DNA of 64,000 bases from the NCBI RefSeq assembly GCF_012927485.1, contig NZ_JABBPC010000034.1, forward strand, positions 1 through 64,000. Reading direction: 5' to 3'. This document shows, one piece after another, positions 30,067 to 39,112 of this stretch. Both the position numbers and the translations under genes were made by a program. How positions within the stretch are numbered: the first letter of the stretch is position 1; every line of letters starts with the position of its first letter. This DNA is from Polaromonas sp. (lineage in GTDB: Bacteria > Pseudomonadota > Gammaproteobacteria > Burkholderiales > Burkholderiaceae_C). The notes below the pieces were generated by a model that was not told the DNA's origin, did no database searches, and saw only the letters and a list, made by a program, of their open reading frames with translations.

Positions 30067-30723
30067 ATGAACACCGCAAACACCGCTTCCCGGCATGCGC
30101 CCATCCACCCGCTGTGGATGCGCGCCACCCACTGGCTCAATGCGCTGGCCGTGCTGGTGCTGGTGACCAGTGGCTGGCGCATCTACAACGCCGCGCCGTT
30201 TTTTCCGTTCAACATCCCGGCCGTGATCACTCTGGGCGGCTGGCTGGGCGGAGCGCTGCAGTGGCATTTTGCCGCGATGTGGTTGCTTGCATTCAACGGT
30301 ATGGTTTACCTTGCTCTCAATATTTTCAGCGGCAGGCTGCGCATAAAGTTCTTTCCGTTGTCGCCCCGGGGCGTGTTGCAAGACATGGCAGCAGCGCTGC
30401 GCGGCAAGCTGTCTCATGCTGACCCGCGCCGCTACAACAACGTGCAGCGTTTGGCCTATCTGTTTGTGATGCTCGACATCATCGTGCTGGTGCTCTCCGG
30501 CCTGGTGCTCTGGAAATCGGTGCAGTTCAGCCTGCTGCGTGACCTGCTCGGCGGTTATGAGTTCTCGCGCCGTATCCACTTCTTTGCAATGGCCGCGCTG
30601 GTAGGGTTCGTGGCGCTGCACCTGATCATGGTGGCCCTGGTGCCGCGCACCCTGCTAGCCATGGTGAGCGGCCGTGCAGGCAAGGCCGCACACGACCCAA
30701 AACACGGAGGTAACCTCGCATGA
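30067..30723 (+). CDS. Cytochrome b561-type membrane subunit (YedZ1-like)
   Basis: About 218 residues from ATG 30067; an in-frame ATG at 30058 adds three. Four membrane segments carry histidines in the b561/Ni-hydrogenase cytochrome b pattern: HPLWMRATHWLNALAVLVLV, WHFAAMWLLAFNG and SRRIHFFAMAALVGFVALHL. It should pass quinol electrons to the periplasmic molybdoenzyme encoded next, whose start overlaps its stop by four bases. Confidence 0.85.
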   Translation: MNTANTASRHAPIHPLWMRATHWLNALAVLVLVTSGWRIYNAAPFFPFNIPAVITLGGWLGGALQWHFAAMWLLAFNGMVYLALNIFSGRLRIKFFPLSPRGVLQDMAAALRGKLSHADPRRYNNVQRLAYLFVMLDIIVLVLSGLVLWKSVQFSLLRDLLGGYEFSRRIHFFAMAALVGFVALHLIMVALVPRTLLAMVSGRAGKAAHDPKHGGNLA

Positions 30724-31511
30724 GAATTTTTAAGCGTCCCCCGCTGGTCGGTGTCGACAGCGATGCCGCCCTTGCCGAAGCTCGCCAGCTCATCGGCCGC
30801 CGCATCGAGCAACCCGCGCGCCGGGCCTTCCTGCAACGATCGCTGACCATGGGCGGACTGTCGTTGCTGACCGGCTGCAGCATCAGCGACAACGCTGGCG
30901 TCGAGGCCGCCCTGACAAAGATTTCGCGGTTCAACGACAAGGTGCAAGGCCTGATCTTCAATCCCAACGCCCTGGCGCCAACCTATCCGGAGTCGATGAT
31001 CACGCGGCCCTTTCCCTTCAATGCCTATTACGGCGAGGATGAAATTCGCCTCGTCAAGGAGGCCGGCTATAAGCTTGAAGTTGCGGGCCTCGTTGCCGAC
31101 AGAAAAAGCTGGACCTTGACCGAACTACGCGCCATGCAGCAGCAAGACCAGGTCACCCGCCACATCTGCGTGGAAGGCTGGAGCGCCATCGGCAAATGGG
31201 GCGGCGTACATTTCGCCGACTTCCTGGCGCGCATCGGTGCGGACACCACAGCGAAATATATCGGCTTCAGGTGCGCCGACGACTACTACACCAGCATCGA
31301 CATGGCAACTGCGCTGCATCCGCAGACGCTGCTGACGCTGACCTATGACGGTCAGCCATTGCCGCCGAAATATGGCTTCCCGATGAAGCTGCGCATGCCT
31401 ACCAAGCTGGGCTACAAGAATCCAAAATACATCCAGGCGATGTTCGTCACGAACACCTACCCTGGCGGCTACTGGGAAGACCAGGGCTACAACTGGTTCG
31501 GCGGAAGCTGA
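30720..31511 (+). CDS. Periplasmic molybdopterin oxidoreductase (YedY/MsrP-like)
   Basis: A 263-residue sulfite-oxidase-fold protein. A twin-arginine-like signal (ARRAFLQRSLTMGGLSLLTG) is preceded by an unusually long n-region of about 35 residues. The molybdenum-binding cysteine lies in RHICVEGWSAIGKWGG at about residue 143. The family-type FPMKLRMPTKLGYKNPKYI follows. YedY-type enzymes reduce methionine sulfoxide in periplasmic proteins. The cytochrome b gene upstream is coupled to it, and the methionine-rich repeat protein next door is a likely substrate. Confidence 0.85.
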   Translation: MRIFKRPPLVGVDSDAALAEARQLIGRRIEQPARRAFLQRSLTMGGLSLLTGCSISDNAGVEAALTKISRFNDKVQGLIFNPNALAPTYPESMITRPFPFNAYYGEDEIRLVKEAGYKLEVAGLVADRKSWTLTELRAMQQQDQVTRHICVEGWSAIGKWGGVHFADFLARIGADTTAKYIGFRCADDYYTSIDMATALHPQTLLTLTYDGQPLPPKYGFPMKLRMPTKLGYKNPKYIQAMFVTNTYPGGYWEDQGYNWFGGS

Positions 31512-31600
31512 GCGCCTAAGGCGCCCGGTCATGTTGGAACGTAGGGTACGAGTTCATTCAGAACGGTGCCATTTTTAAACTGATCCCGAAGGAAATCGAT

Positions 31601-31951
31601 ATGAACAAGTTCACTGCAACCATCCTGGCCTCTTGCATAGCCATCGCTTCCGTCTCCGCTTTCGCGCAAGACGCCATGCAAAAAGACGCCATGGGCAAAG
31701 ACGGCATGGCCGACAAGGGCGATGCGATGGCGAAAGACGCCATGGGCAAGGACGCTATGAAGAAGGACCACATGTCCAAGGACGCTATGAAGAAGGACCA
31801 CATGTCCAAGGACGCTATGAAGAAGGACCACATGTCCAAGGACGCTATGAAGAAGGACCACATGTCCAAAGATGCCATGAAGAAGGACAGCATGGCAAAG
31901 GATGCGATGGGCAAGGACGACGCCATGAAAAAAGACGAGATGAAGAAGTAA
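31601..31951 (+). CDS. Methionine-rich MXKDX pentapeptide repeat protein (MrpX-like)
   Basis: 116 residues with a Sec signal peptide cleaved after ASVSAFA (about residue 22). The mature part is almost wholly repeats of the form A/H-M-x-K-D, with 20 or more methionines and abundant lysine and aspartate; no fold is expected. Matches the pentapeptide MXKDX repeat family. In Azospira suillum a protein of this kind is oxidised by hypochlorite and regenerated by a YedY-type reductase (Melnyk and colleagues). The same neighbour is present here. Confidence 0.88.
   Translation: MNKFTATILASCIAIASVSAFAQDAMQKDAMGKDGMADKGDAMAKDAMGKDAMKKDHMSKDAMKKDHMSKDAMKKDHMSKDAMKKDHMSKDAMKKDSMAKDAMGKDDAMKKDEMKK
31751..31870 (+). 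repeat. Four tandem 30-bp repeats inside the MXKDX gene
   Basis: Units at 31751-31780, 31781-31810, 31811-31840 and 31841-31870 are identical except for the last base of the fourth. Each encodes ten residues (DAMKKDHMSK). The lack of silent changes points to recent expansion or ongoing homogenisation by slippage. Confidence 0.95.
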
Positions 31952-32020
31952 CCCACCGCGTCCTTAAGCCAATCAATGCGGTAAATCGGTCAGTCCCACA
32001 GCATTGACCCCGGAGGTCAT

Positions 32021-33325
32021 ATGACGTTCTTTCTGCTGTCCTACCTGGGCGGCGCGCTGACTATCCTCGCGCCGTGCATCTTGCCCGTCCTGCCTTTCGT
32101 CTTCGCGCGGGCGGACCGGCCATTCAGGCAAAGCGGCCTGCCACTGCTCGCCGGGATGGCCGTGACCTTTGCGGCCGTCGGTACCCTGGCCGCCGTGGCT
32201 GGCGACTGGGCGGTACAAACCAACGAGTATGGCCGGCTGATGGCTTACGCGGTGCTGGTGCTGATGGGGGTGTCGCTATTGGCTCCGCAGTTGGCGGCAA
32301 GATTGACACAGCCACTTGTTGCCATGGGTTCACGCCTGGCAAACCATACAAGGCCGGCTGCGGAGTCTACGGGGCGGCCGGTTTGGTCGTCTTTTCTACT
32401 TGGCGTGGCCACCGGACTACTCTGGGCACCCTGTGCCGGCCCTATCCTCGGGCTGATTCTCACCGGCGCCGCGCTGCAAGGCCCGAGCGTGCGCACTTCT
32501 CTGCTGCTGCTGGCCTTTGGCGCCGGTGCCGTGACCTCACTGGCTGGGGTTTTATTTGCCGGTGACCAAGTTTTTGCCGCCCTCAAGCGCAAGCTCGGTG
32601 CCGGGGAATGGGTCCGACGCGGGCTGGGTGTGGCGGTCCTGGCCGGCGTAACAGCCGTGGCATTGGGACTGGACACGGGACTGCTGGCCCAACTGTCTTC
32701 CGGCGGCGGGGAGGCCATTGAAAAAGCGCTGATGAAGCGGTTGGGACCCATGCCGCCGCGCGCATCGCCCACAAACGCAATCGGCTGGAATGCAATCGAC
32801 TCCCGTTACCTGCTGAGGACCGGTGGCTTCACACCAGGAGCCGCGCCCGCGCTTCCCGTCGAAGGCGCACTGCCATCGCTAGACGGGGCCACGGCGTGGC
32901 TGAATTCTCCACCCCTGTCGGCCGCGCAGTTACGTGGCAAGGTGGTGCTGGTGGACTTCTGGACCTTCGGCTGCATCAACTGCCGCAACGCCCTGCCACA
33001 TGTGCGTGAATGGGAGCGCAAGTACAAAGACCAGGGGCTAATCGTAGTCGGGGTGCATTCCCCCGAATTCGCCTACGAGAAAAATCTAGGGAACGTGAAA
33101 AAAGCACTGGTTGACCTCGGCATCACATTCCCCGTGGCGGTCGACAATAACTTCACCATCTGGCGCGCCTTCAGCAACAACTACTGGCCCGCCCACTATT
33201 TTGTGGATGCGCGAGGCCGTATCCGCTTCCACCATTTCGGTGAAGGCAACTACGAGACATCCGAAGAGGTCATCCGCAGCCTGCTGGAAGAGGCTCGAAA
33301 GGATGCGGCAGCATCTAAGAGCTAA
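32021..33325 (+). CDS. DipZ-like thiol-disulfide transporter (CcdA plus thioredoxin domain)
   Basis: 434 residues. A CcdA/DsbD-type membrane domain (about 1-220) has the two membrane cysteines in LAPCILPVLP and LLWAPCAGPILGLIL. A periplasmic thioredoxin-like domain (about 275-430) follows, with the CxxC site in DFWTFGCINCRNALP and the cis-Pro region NNYWPAHYFVD. It moves reducing equivalents from cytoplasmic thioredoxin outward. The start has GGAGG at ideal spacing, and the gene follows the MXKDX gene by 69 bases in the same direction. Confidence 0.9.
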   Translation: MTFFLLSYLGGALTILAPCILPVLPFVFARADRPFRQSGLPLLAGMAVTFAAVGTLAAVAGDWAVQTNEYGRLMAYAVLVLMGVSLLAPQLAARLTQPLVAMGSRLANHTRPAAESTGRPVWSSFLLGVATGLLWAPCAGPILGLILTGAALQGPSVRTSLLLLAFGAGAVTSLAGVLFAGDQVFAALKRKLGAGEWVRRGLGVAVLAGVTAVALGLDTGLLAQLSSGGGEAIEKALMKRLGPMPPRASPTNAIGWNAIDSRYLLRTGGFTPGAAPALPVEGALPSLDGATAWLNSPPLSAAQLRGKVVLVDFWTFGCINCRNALPHVREWERKYKDQGLIVVGVHSPEFAYEKNLGNVKKALVDLGITFPVAVDNNFTIWRAFSNNYWPAHYFVDARGRIRFHHFGEGNYETSEEVIRSLLEEARKDAAASKS

Positions 33326-33341
33326 GGCGTTCGCTGGACAT

Positions 33342-34715
33342 TCAGGATTCCCGGGATGGTGGTTCGGCTGCGGCGGGAACAAGGTCCGGCGCGTCCGTGG
33401 CGTTCCTGGAAGTAGCGGCCAGAACCATGTGATGTGCCAGCGTGTCGTAGAGCGGCCGGCTGATCATCCGCGACACGAGGCTGGCGAGCATCGCGCTAGC
33501 CATCAGGCTGAGCACCATCGAATGGCCGTCGACCATTTCCATCACGATGATGAAGGCCGTTAGCGGCGCCTGCGTGACCGCGGCCAGGAAGCCGGCCATG
33601 CCCATTGCAATGAGCGCAGGTCCGAGGTCGCCACCAACGAACTGTGCGATGCCGTCGCCGATGCCTGCACCAATCGACAGTGATGGCGCAAAAATGCCGC
33701 CCGGCACGCCGCACCAGGCCGTCAGCCAGGTCGCGATGAACTTGAGCAGGGTATAGATGGGCGTCAACTCGTCATGACCGCTCAGCATCTTCTTGACGGC
33801 TTCTGACCCTGCGCCGAAAGTGACCCCGCCCGTCACCAGCCCGATCAGGGCGACCACCAACGCCGTAGCGGCAGCGAATCGCACAGGCCAACGCGCGCGC
33901 CAGCGGTTGAATCGCTCGGGCGATCCGGCGAGCGAGGCAATCATCAGTCGCGCGAACAGGCCGCCGGCCACGCCGCTGGCAAGCGCGACCAGAAGGCCGG
34001 GACCCAGCAGGGTCCAGCCCAGGTTGGGGACGCGAATAACTCCGAAATAGCTCAGGTTGCCAAATGCGGAAACAGCCATCAGCCCGGCCAGCACGATGGC
34101 TGTGATGATGACGCCGCTGGCGCGCCACTCCATGCGCCCCGACAGTTCTTCGATGGCAAACACGACGCCGGCCAGCGGGGCATTGAAGGCAGCGGCGATG
34201 CCCGCCGCACCGCCGGCGATCAGCAAGGCCCGCGCGTCGATGCTGCTGCCCGGCGAGAGCCACCTCCTGGCGTGCTGCATCACGCCTGCCGCGACCTGCA
34301 CCGACGGCCCTTCGCGTCCGATGGACAGGCCGGCTGCAAAACCTGCCACGCTAAGCCCGATCTTGGCAAGGGTCAGGCGCAATGAAGCAAAGGCGCTGGC
34401 TTGCCCGACCGGCAGCGCTGGATCCAGGGCCGCCTTGACCTGGGGAATTCCGGACCCACCGGCGGTCGGAAACCAGCGGCGAGTGGTCCACACGATGAAG
34501 GCGGTCACTGTAGGCGTCCACAGAAGAACCGCCCACGGCACACGATGATGGAGTTGTTCAAAGAGCCGAAAAACCCACTCTACTGCCACCGTGAAGCCGA
34601 CAACAAAAAGCCCAGAGGCAATGGCGTAAGCCAGCACGATGGTGCGGTCCCGCCAGACGCGCCAGTCGGAGAACTCGCCGCGGAGGTTTGCAAGGAAGTC
34701 AGGTTCGTGATTCAT
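33342..34715 (-). CDS. ClC-family chloride channel or chloride/proton antiporter
   Basis: 457 residues from ATG 34715 (MNHEPDFLAN); the frame continues upstream to 34832 but that part is poor in character. The selectivity motifs GGSGIPQVKAAL, GREGPSV (with the gating glutamate) and GGIFAPSLSIGAGIG are all present, as are 10-12 hydrophobic helices. No CBS domains. Convergent with the DipZ-like gene, 16 bases apart. ClC proteins move Cl- (some F-); with a hypochlorite-response locus alongside, chloride handling is a plausible link. Confidence 0.92.
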   Translation of the reverse strand: MNHEPDFLANLRGEFSDWRVWRDRTIVLAYAIASGLFVVGFTVAVEWVFRLFEQLHHRVPWAVLLWTPTVTAFIVWTTRRWFPTAGGSGIPQVKAALDPALPVGQASAFASLRLTLAKIGLSVAGFAAGLSIGREGPSVQVAAGVMQHARRWLSPGSSIDARALLIAGGAAGIAAAFNAPLAGVVFAIEELSGRMEWRASGVIITAIVLAGLMAVSAFGNLSYFGVIRVPNLGWTLLGPGLLVALASGVAGGLFARLMIASLAGSPERFNRWRARWPVRFAAATALVVALIGLVTGGVTFGAGSEAVKKMLSGHDELTPIYTLLKFIATWLTAWCGVPGGIFAPSLSIGAGIGDGIAQFVGGDLGPALIAMGMAGFLAAVTQAPLTAFIIVMEMVDGHSMVLSLMASAMLASLVSRMISRPLYDTLAHHMVLAATSRNATDAPDLVPAAAEPPSRES

Positions 34716-34832
34716 GGGTCTTCTGCGATTCTGACACTGCGCGCAGTGATGTTCGCTTGCATTTGACAATCGATCGTCATCATAAGTGCCAGCCAGATTC
34801 AATAGGAGGAAGCGGGCTTGGCTTAAAGTCAC

Positions 34833-35405
34833 GGCCGGGTGGTATGCCGGATCGGGCGTATCAGGTATTGTGATGGTCGGGCCGCCTCGCGGCTCCGTAA
34901 CGACCAGGATTGGTTTTGTCGAGATAGTGGAATCGGACCAGAAGAAGTTGCGTCGCTCACCTGGTGATCAAGCTGCGAGGCTGTAGCACTGCTGTGCTGT
35001 ACGCCGTAGGCGACACTGCTGCCGGGAAGTCTGAAAAGCTTGTCGCTACCGGCAATGCCATCCTAGTGCCAGTCGAAACCGCATCCCCCTGAGGGGCGCG
35101 GCAGGGGGATGACCGCTCTTGGTCGGGTGCGGGTGCAGCGATCATCGAAATCGACGCCCCATTGCCGACGGTCGAGCTGCTGGTTCCAATGTCGGGAATG
35201 CAGCAAGCCGTTCCGGAGGTCGACTGGCTCTTGTCAGGCCACAAGCGATATTGGTTCTTTGTAAAATCAGTCGATCGAGCTTACAACTGATTGCATAACG
35301 CAATCAGAGCCGCGCGGATGCGCCGCGTGAGGAAATGAAGTGGTATGGCCAAGCCCTACGCGCTTCCGCCACTTCATCGAGGAGGCATAGGGGCAGGCGG
35401 GCAGT
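34833..35405 (+). other. Decayed stretch without an intact gene
   Basis: A frame from GTG 34964 reads about 42 codons to a TGA (35090-35092), then continues in the same frame with IIEIDAPLPTVELLVPMSG and VDWLLSGHKRYWFFVKSVDR to a TGA at 35288. This looks like a gene broken by one stop, but I do not recognise the family. A hairpin CTGATTGC/GCAATCAG (35287-35307) follows it. Confidence 0.35.
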
Positions 35406-35813
35406 GTGTACGGTCGCCAGATGTATGAGGTCATGCGTTACTGGGACGACGATCATCCTGAGTGGGCTGCAGCGGGGCACGCATTCGCGGCGGCGTGGCG
35501 AAAGCAGCCGAAATGGGTCGTCTCGCGCGCGTGGAAGTCGGTCGGCCCCAACGCCACGCTGGTTGAGGATGATCTCGTGGGCTTGATCCGCGAACTGAAG
35601 GCCGGGCGCGAAGGGGAGATTGAAGTTGCCGGCCCGGACCTGGCGCAAAGCCTCACCGAACTTGGCCTGATCGATGAGTATCGAATCTGCCTGCACCCCA
35701 TCGTGAAGGGTCACTGCAAGCCCTATTTCGCCGGAGCTCGGCCGCCGCTTCGCCTGGTGACTCATGATCGGATTGTCGAGGATGTGATCAGGTTGACCTG
35801 CGTTCCTGCCTAA
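35406..35813 (+). pseudogene. N-terminally truncated dihydrofolate reductase-family (RibD C-terminal) protein
   Basis: From GTG 35406 the frame reads about 135 residues matching the middle and end of the dihydrofolate reductase/RibD-like family: YGRQMYEVMRYW, PKWVVSR and IEVAGPDLAQSLTELGLIDE, then IVKGHCKPYF. The first 35-45 residues of the family, containing the MSLDG(Y/F)IA start, are missing. The DNA upstream does not supply them in any frame I read. Probably a decayed remnant. Confidence 0.6.
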
Positions 35814-36473
35814 CCCCGCGACTCGCTGGATGGAAATCGCCGCTGAAGCCTGGTCTTGGGTTGGGCCCAAAGCGACGGGAACGGCCCGCTCTGGTGGCGA
35901 GTTCTGACACTGGGTTTGGCGAAATCATCGCCAGATTGCCGTCCCCCCAAGGCCTACATGAACGGCCGGTTTCGCTTAGGCAGTTCGGCAAGCTAGCTGA
36001 CAGCAATCAGTCTTTCTGAGTCATTTAGAAAACGAGTACAGTTGCTGGCAGTCAGCGTTTGCAGCTGCGCCTGAGGAACCTACAAACTTTATTGCCATAG
36101 CATTTTGTTGGAGCGGGCCAGCGACCAATGGTCAGGAGTCCAAAAGACAGATTCGACTTTATGGGGCTCCTTTGTTGATTAGGATTTTTTTAGTAATTTT
36201 GAGAATTCTTGATTCGTCATTCCAAAAACTACTACAAAAGCTGTTGATTTTTCGTCGGCTCCTTTTGCAAGAATTTTGAGAACCTACAGAGCTGTCGGTT
36301 TGTCGATTCTCAAAAGTTTTGCAAGGTTTCTCGTATCGTGCAAAAATTTTATTAATCTGTAAGGGATTTTCGTACTGAATTTGACTCGAAGAGCCTGATC
36401 CCGCCCGCCAATCGTTGACCACACGCATTACTGCCTGCATTCATCCGATTGATCACCGACTTAAGGAACTTAA
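35814..36473. other. Gene-free stretch before the disulfide oxidoreductase
   Basis: 660 bases with no convincing gene. The part 36170-36370 is AT-rich with repeated TTTTGAGAAT/ATTCTCAAAA-like words (36198-36207, 36272-36281, 36304-36313) that can pair. It presumably holds the promoter of the gene at 36474. Confidence 0.45.
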
Positions 36474-37856
36474 ATGACGGAACATTACGACGCCATTGTC
36501 ATCGGTACCGGGCAAGCTGGGCCCTCCTTGGCGGTACGGCTTGCAAATTCGGGAAAGAAGACCGCCATCATTGAACGCAAGCTGTTCGGTGGAACTTGCG
36601 TAAACGTCGGGTGCGTCCCCAGCAAAACGCTGATAGCGAGCGCACGTGCTGCTCATGTAGCGCGTCATGGCGCGGACTATGGCGTGATGATTGAGGGGCC
36701 GGTGCGGATCGACATGGCGCGCGTCAAGGCGCGCAAGGATGCCGTCGTCAAGCAATCCAATGAGGGGGTGACCAAGTGGCTCAAAAGCACCGCAAACCTG
36801 ACGGTTATTGAAGGCCACGCACGTTTCGTTGGCGACCATGCTGTCGCGGTCAATGGCCTCACCCTCGAGGCACCACAAATATTTATCAATGTCGGTGCCC
36901 GTCCGCTGATTCCGGCCATGCCCGGTTTGTCGGAAATTGATTACCTGACCAGCTCTAGCGTCATGGATGTCGATGTGTTGCCAGCCCATCTGCTGATTGT
37001 TGGGGGAAGTTACATTGGGCTTGAGTTTGCCCAAATGTACCGGCGCTTCGGCAGCGAAGTGACCGTGATCGAAGCGGGCCCGAAACTGATTGGGCGCGAG
37101 GACGATGATGTGTCGCTCACCGTGCAACGCATCCTTGAAGACGAAGGCGTCAAGTTCCGGTTAAATGCCAGTAGTCTGCGCGTCAGCCAAGCGGGCAAAG
37201 TGATCCTCCTGAGTGCGGTGTGCGACGGAGCTGCCGTTGAACTCAGCGGCTCTCATCTGTTGCTAGGCGTTGGACGCGTGCCCAACACGGGTGATTTGGG
37301 GCTGGACCAGACTGGCATTAAAACCGATGAGCGTGGATTCATTGTCGTGGACGACCAACTCGCTACCAGCGTGTCCGGCGTCTACGCGCTGGGCGACGCC
37401 AATTGTCGCGGCGCGTTTACGCACACCGCCTACAACGACTATGAAATTGTTGCGGCCAATTTACTCGATGGAGACGCCAGGCGGGTTAGTGACAGGATCA
37501 CCGCCTACGCGCTGTACATCGATCCGCCACTCGCGCGCATCGGCATGAGCGAGCACGAAGCCCGCGCCACCGGCCGCAAGATACTGGCCGGGAAAATGCT
37601 GATGACGCGAGTTGGCCGGGCTCGTGAGCGGAGTGAGACGCAAGGGTTCATGCAAGTGTTAGTGGATGCGGAAACAAAAAAAATACTCGGTGCGTCGCTG
37701 CTCGGCATCGAAGCCGATGAAGTGGTGCATGCACTTTTGGATGTCATGTATGCGAAGGCACCCTATACGGTCATTCAACGTGCGATGCATATTCATCCTA
37801 CCGTGTCAGAGTTGATACCCACATTACTCGGCGACTTGAAGCCACTGCAGGCGTGA
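36474..37856 (+). CDS. FAD-dependent pyridine nucleotide-disulfide oxidoreductase (mercuric-reductase-like)
   Basis: 460 residues with the class I disulfide reductase layout. N-terminal FAD site is AIVIGTGQAGPSLA, redox-active cysteines are in GGTCVNVGCVPSK, NAD(P) site is LIVGGSYIGLEFAQ, second FAD site is VYALGDAN, and C-terminal dimerisation domain has HPTVSELIPTLL with the catalytic-base histidine. It resembles mercuric reductase but lacks the N-terminal metal-binding domain and the C-terminal cysteine pair of MerA. No mer genes are adjacent. Substrate unknown. Confidence 0.85.
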   Translation: MTEHYDAIVIGTGQAGPSLAVRLANSGKKTAIIERKLFGGTCVNVGCVPSKTLIASARAAHVARHGADYGVMIEGPVRIDMARVKARKDAVVKQSNEGVTKWLKSTANLTVIEGHARFVGDHAVAVNGLTLEAPQIFINVGARPLIPAMPGLSEIDYLTSSSVMDVDVLPAHLLIVGGSYIGLEFAQMYRRFGSEVTVIEAGPKLIGREDDDVSLTVQRILEDEGVKFRLNASSLRVSQAGKVILLSAVCDGAAVELSGSHLLLGVGRVPNTGDLGLDQTGIKTDERGFIVVDDQLATSVSGVYALGDANCRGAFTHTAYNDYEIVAANLLDGDARRVSDRITAYALYIDPPLARIGMSEHEARATGRKILAGKMLMTRVGRARERSETQGFMQVLVDAETKKILGASLLGIEADEVVHALLDVMYAKAPYTVIQRAMHIHPTVSELIPTLLGDLKPLQA

Positions 37857-37871
37857 GACCTTGCAGTGGCT
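37840..37871. terminator. Hairpin at the end of the oxidoreductase gene
   Basis: AGCCACTGCA (37840-37849) pairs with TGCAGTGGCT (37862-37871), a perfect 10-base stem spanning the stop codon. No T-run follows on either strand, so termination activity is uncertain. Confidence 0.4.
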
Positions 37872-37936
37872 GAGGTCGCCCGAAATAGAACGGTATTAGC
37901 CTGCAGCCCGCGTTCAAAAAAGCGCGACGAAGCCGT

Positions 37937-39112
37937 TCAATTCTGAAATACGTTGAGGGTATTTGTATTTGAATTGGTGAAGTAGACCCGTAGATTTCCG
38001 GCGGCGTCTTTGGTTGCCGCTACGCCAAACAAGGCCGATCCCGTTCCTTTGACGGCGTCTACTGGCGTGCTATCCAATAATTTGACTCCGATCAACTGAC
38101 CATTGAAGGTCGGTATGCCGCTGGGCGAACTAATGGAGTTAGGTAGTATCTCTACCAAATTGTTGTCCAGCTGATTGACTACCAGAAGGCTGCCGGTGAG
38201 CGGATTAATCGTTAACCCAACCGGGGCGTTCAGGGGCGTTCCCTGATAGACGATTGTCGATGCTTCCAACCCCGGTGTCGTTGTCGCGTTCGGAAAAGCA
38301 ACAATGCTATTGGAGGCGGTACTTACTACGAAGAGGACATCGGTTGACGCATCGTAAACCATGCCTTGTGGACCAGTCGGATCCAGCGTATTCGTTCCGA
38401 CAGGAAGCTTTCCGATGGTGACGACGCTTTCACGCGCGAATTGGCCAGGAACAAATTTTTGCCGCTGAATCGATCCTGAGTTGACTTGGGTAACGAAGAA
38501 GTAAGGTGCAGCAGTACCTGCCTTGATACCAAATGCCTGCCCCCATGGGCCAGCGAACTGGTCCCCGACTGGATTGAAGGTTGCGCCGCTGCTGTTATCG
38601 ATGACACCAGTTCCGTTCGGAAAATCTGTACCGTTCGGCGTCACCACAACCACGTTACCGTTGCCCGTTGTAGTGCCGGCATTAGGGTTGCTGTAGCCGG
38701 GCAAAAAGTTCGCGATCCAGGTCGCGCCAAGATTACTGATAGCCATGGCGACAGGGCCTGCTCCGGCCTTTTCCTGATAAAACTGCGAGATTGAGCCGGT
38801 GCCTGGCACGTAGCGCATGATCGTAGTACCCGTATTCGCTCCGGCGCTGTTACTGAAATTCGAGACAAGCACATCGCCTGGCTGAAGTACGTTTTTCGCG
38901 CCTGTAGCGGCATTGATTCCGGTGTAATTGGCTGGCGCAATGGCGAGTCCGTAGGGGTTGCCGTCGCCGTTGGGGGCGACCGTCGAAACAAGTTTCGTAA
39001 TAGTGCCCATATTTTGGATCGAGGCAACGGCATCAGATTGCCCGCCGCCGCATGCGCTCAAGAGCGATGCAGCGGAAATACTAAAGGCAAGGAGGGGGGA
39101 TTTTTTCAACAT
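37937..39112 (-). CDS. Beta-propeller-like lipoprotein
   Basis: 391 residues. A lipoprotein signal peptide ends LLSACGGG, with the lipid-accepting cysteine near residue 21. The mature part has repeated YVTN/NHL-like beta segments such as GLAIAPANYTG, GMVYDASTDVLFVVSTASNS and GLTINPLTGSLLVVNQLDNN, suggesting a six- or seven-bladed propeller. Such proteins are secreted or outer-membrane attached; no enzymatic motif is visible. It is convergent with the disulfide oxidoreductase. Confidence 0.75.
   Translation of the reverse strand: MLKKSPLLAFSISAASLLSACGGGQSDAVASIQNMGTITKLVSTVAPNGDGNPYGLAIAPANYTGINAATGAKNVLQPGDVLVSNFSNSAGANTGTTIMRYVPGTGSISQFYQEKAGAGPVAMAISNLGATWIANFLPGYSNPNAGTTTGNGNVVVVTPNGTDFPNGTGVIDNSSGATFNPVGDQFAGPWGQAFGIKAGTAAPYFFVTQVNSGSIQRQKFVPGQFARESVVTIGKLPVGTNTLDPTGPQGMVYDASTDVLFVVSTASNSIVAFPNATTTPGLEASTIVYQGTPLNAPVGLTINPLTGSLLVVNQLDNNLVEILPNSISSPSGIPTFNGQLIGVKLLDSTPVDAVKGTGSALFGVAATKDAAGNLRVYFTNSNTNTLNVFQN

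Noticed and set aside
31751..31870. Tandem repeats considered as a CRISPR array
   Set aside because: Units are contiguous with no spacers and lie within a coding sequence.
31529..31956. Repetitive minus-strand frames opposite the MXKDX gene
   Set aside because: Mirror translations of the tandem repeat; the plus strand has a signal peptide, start signal and known family.
36159..36440. 93-codon minus-strand frame in the AT-rich region
   Set aside because: Low-complexity AT-rich DNA with no start signal or family resemblance.
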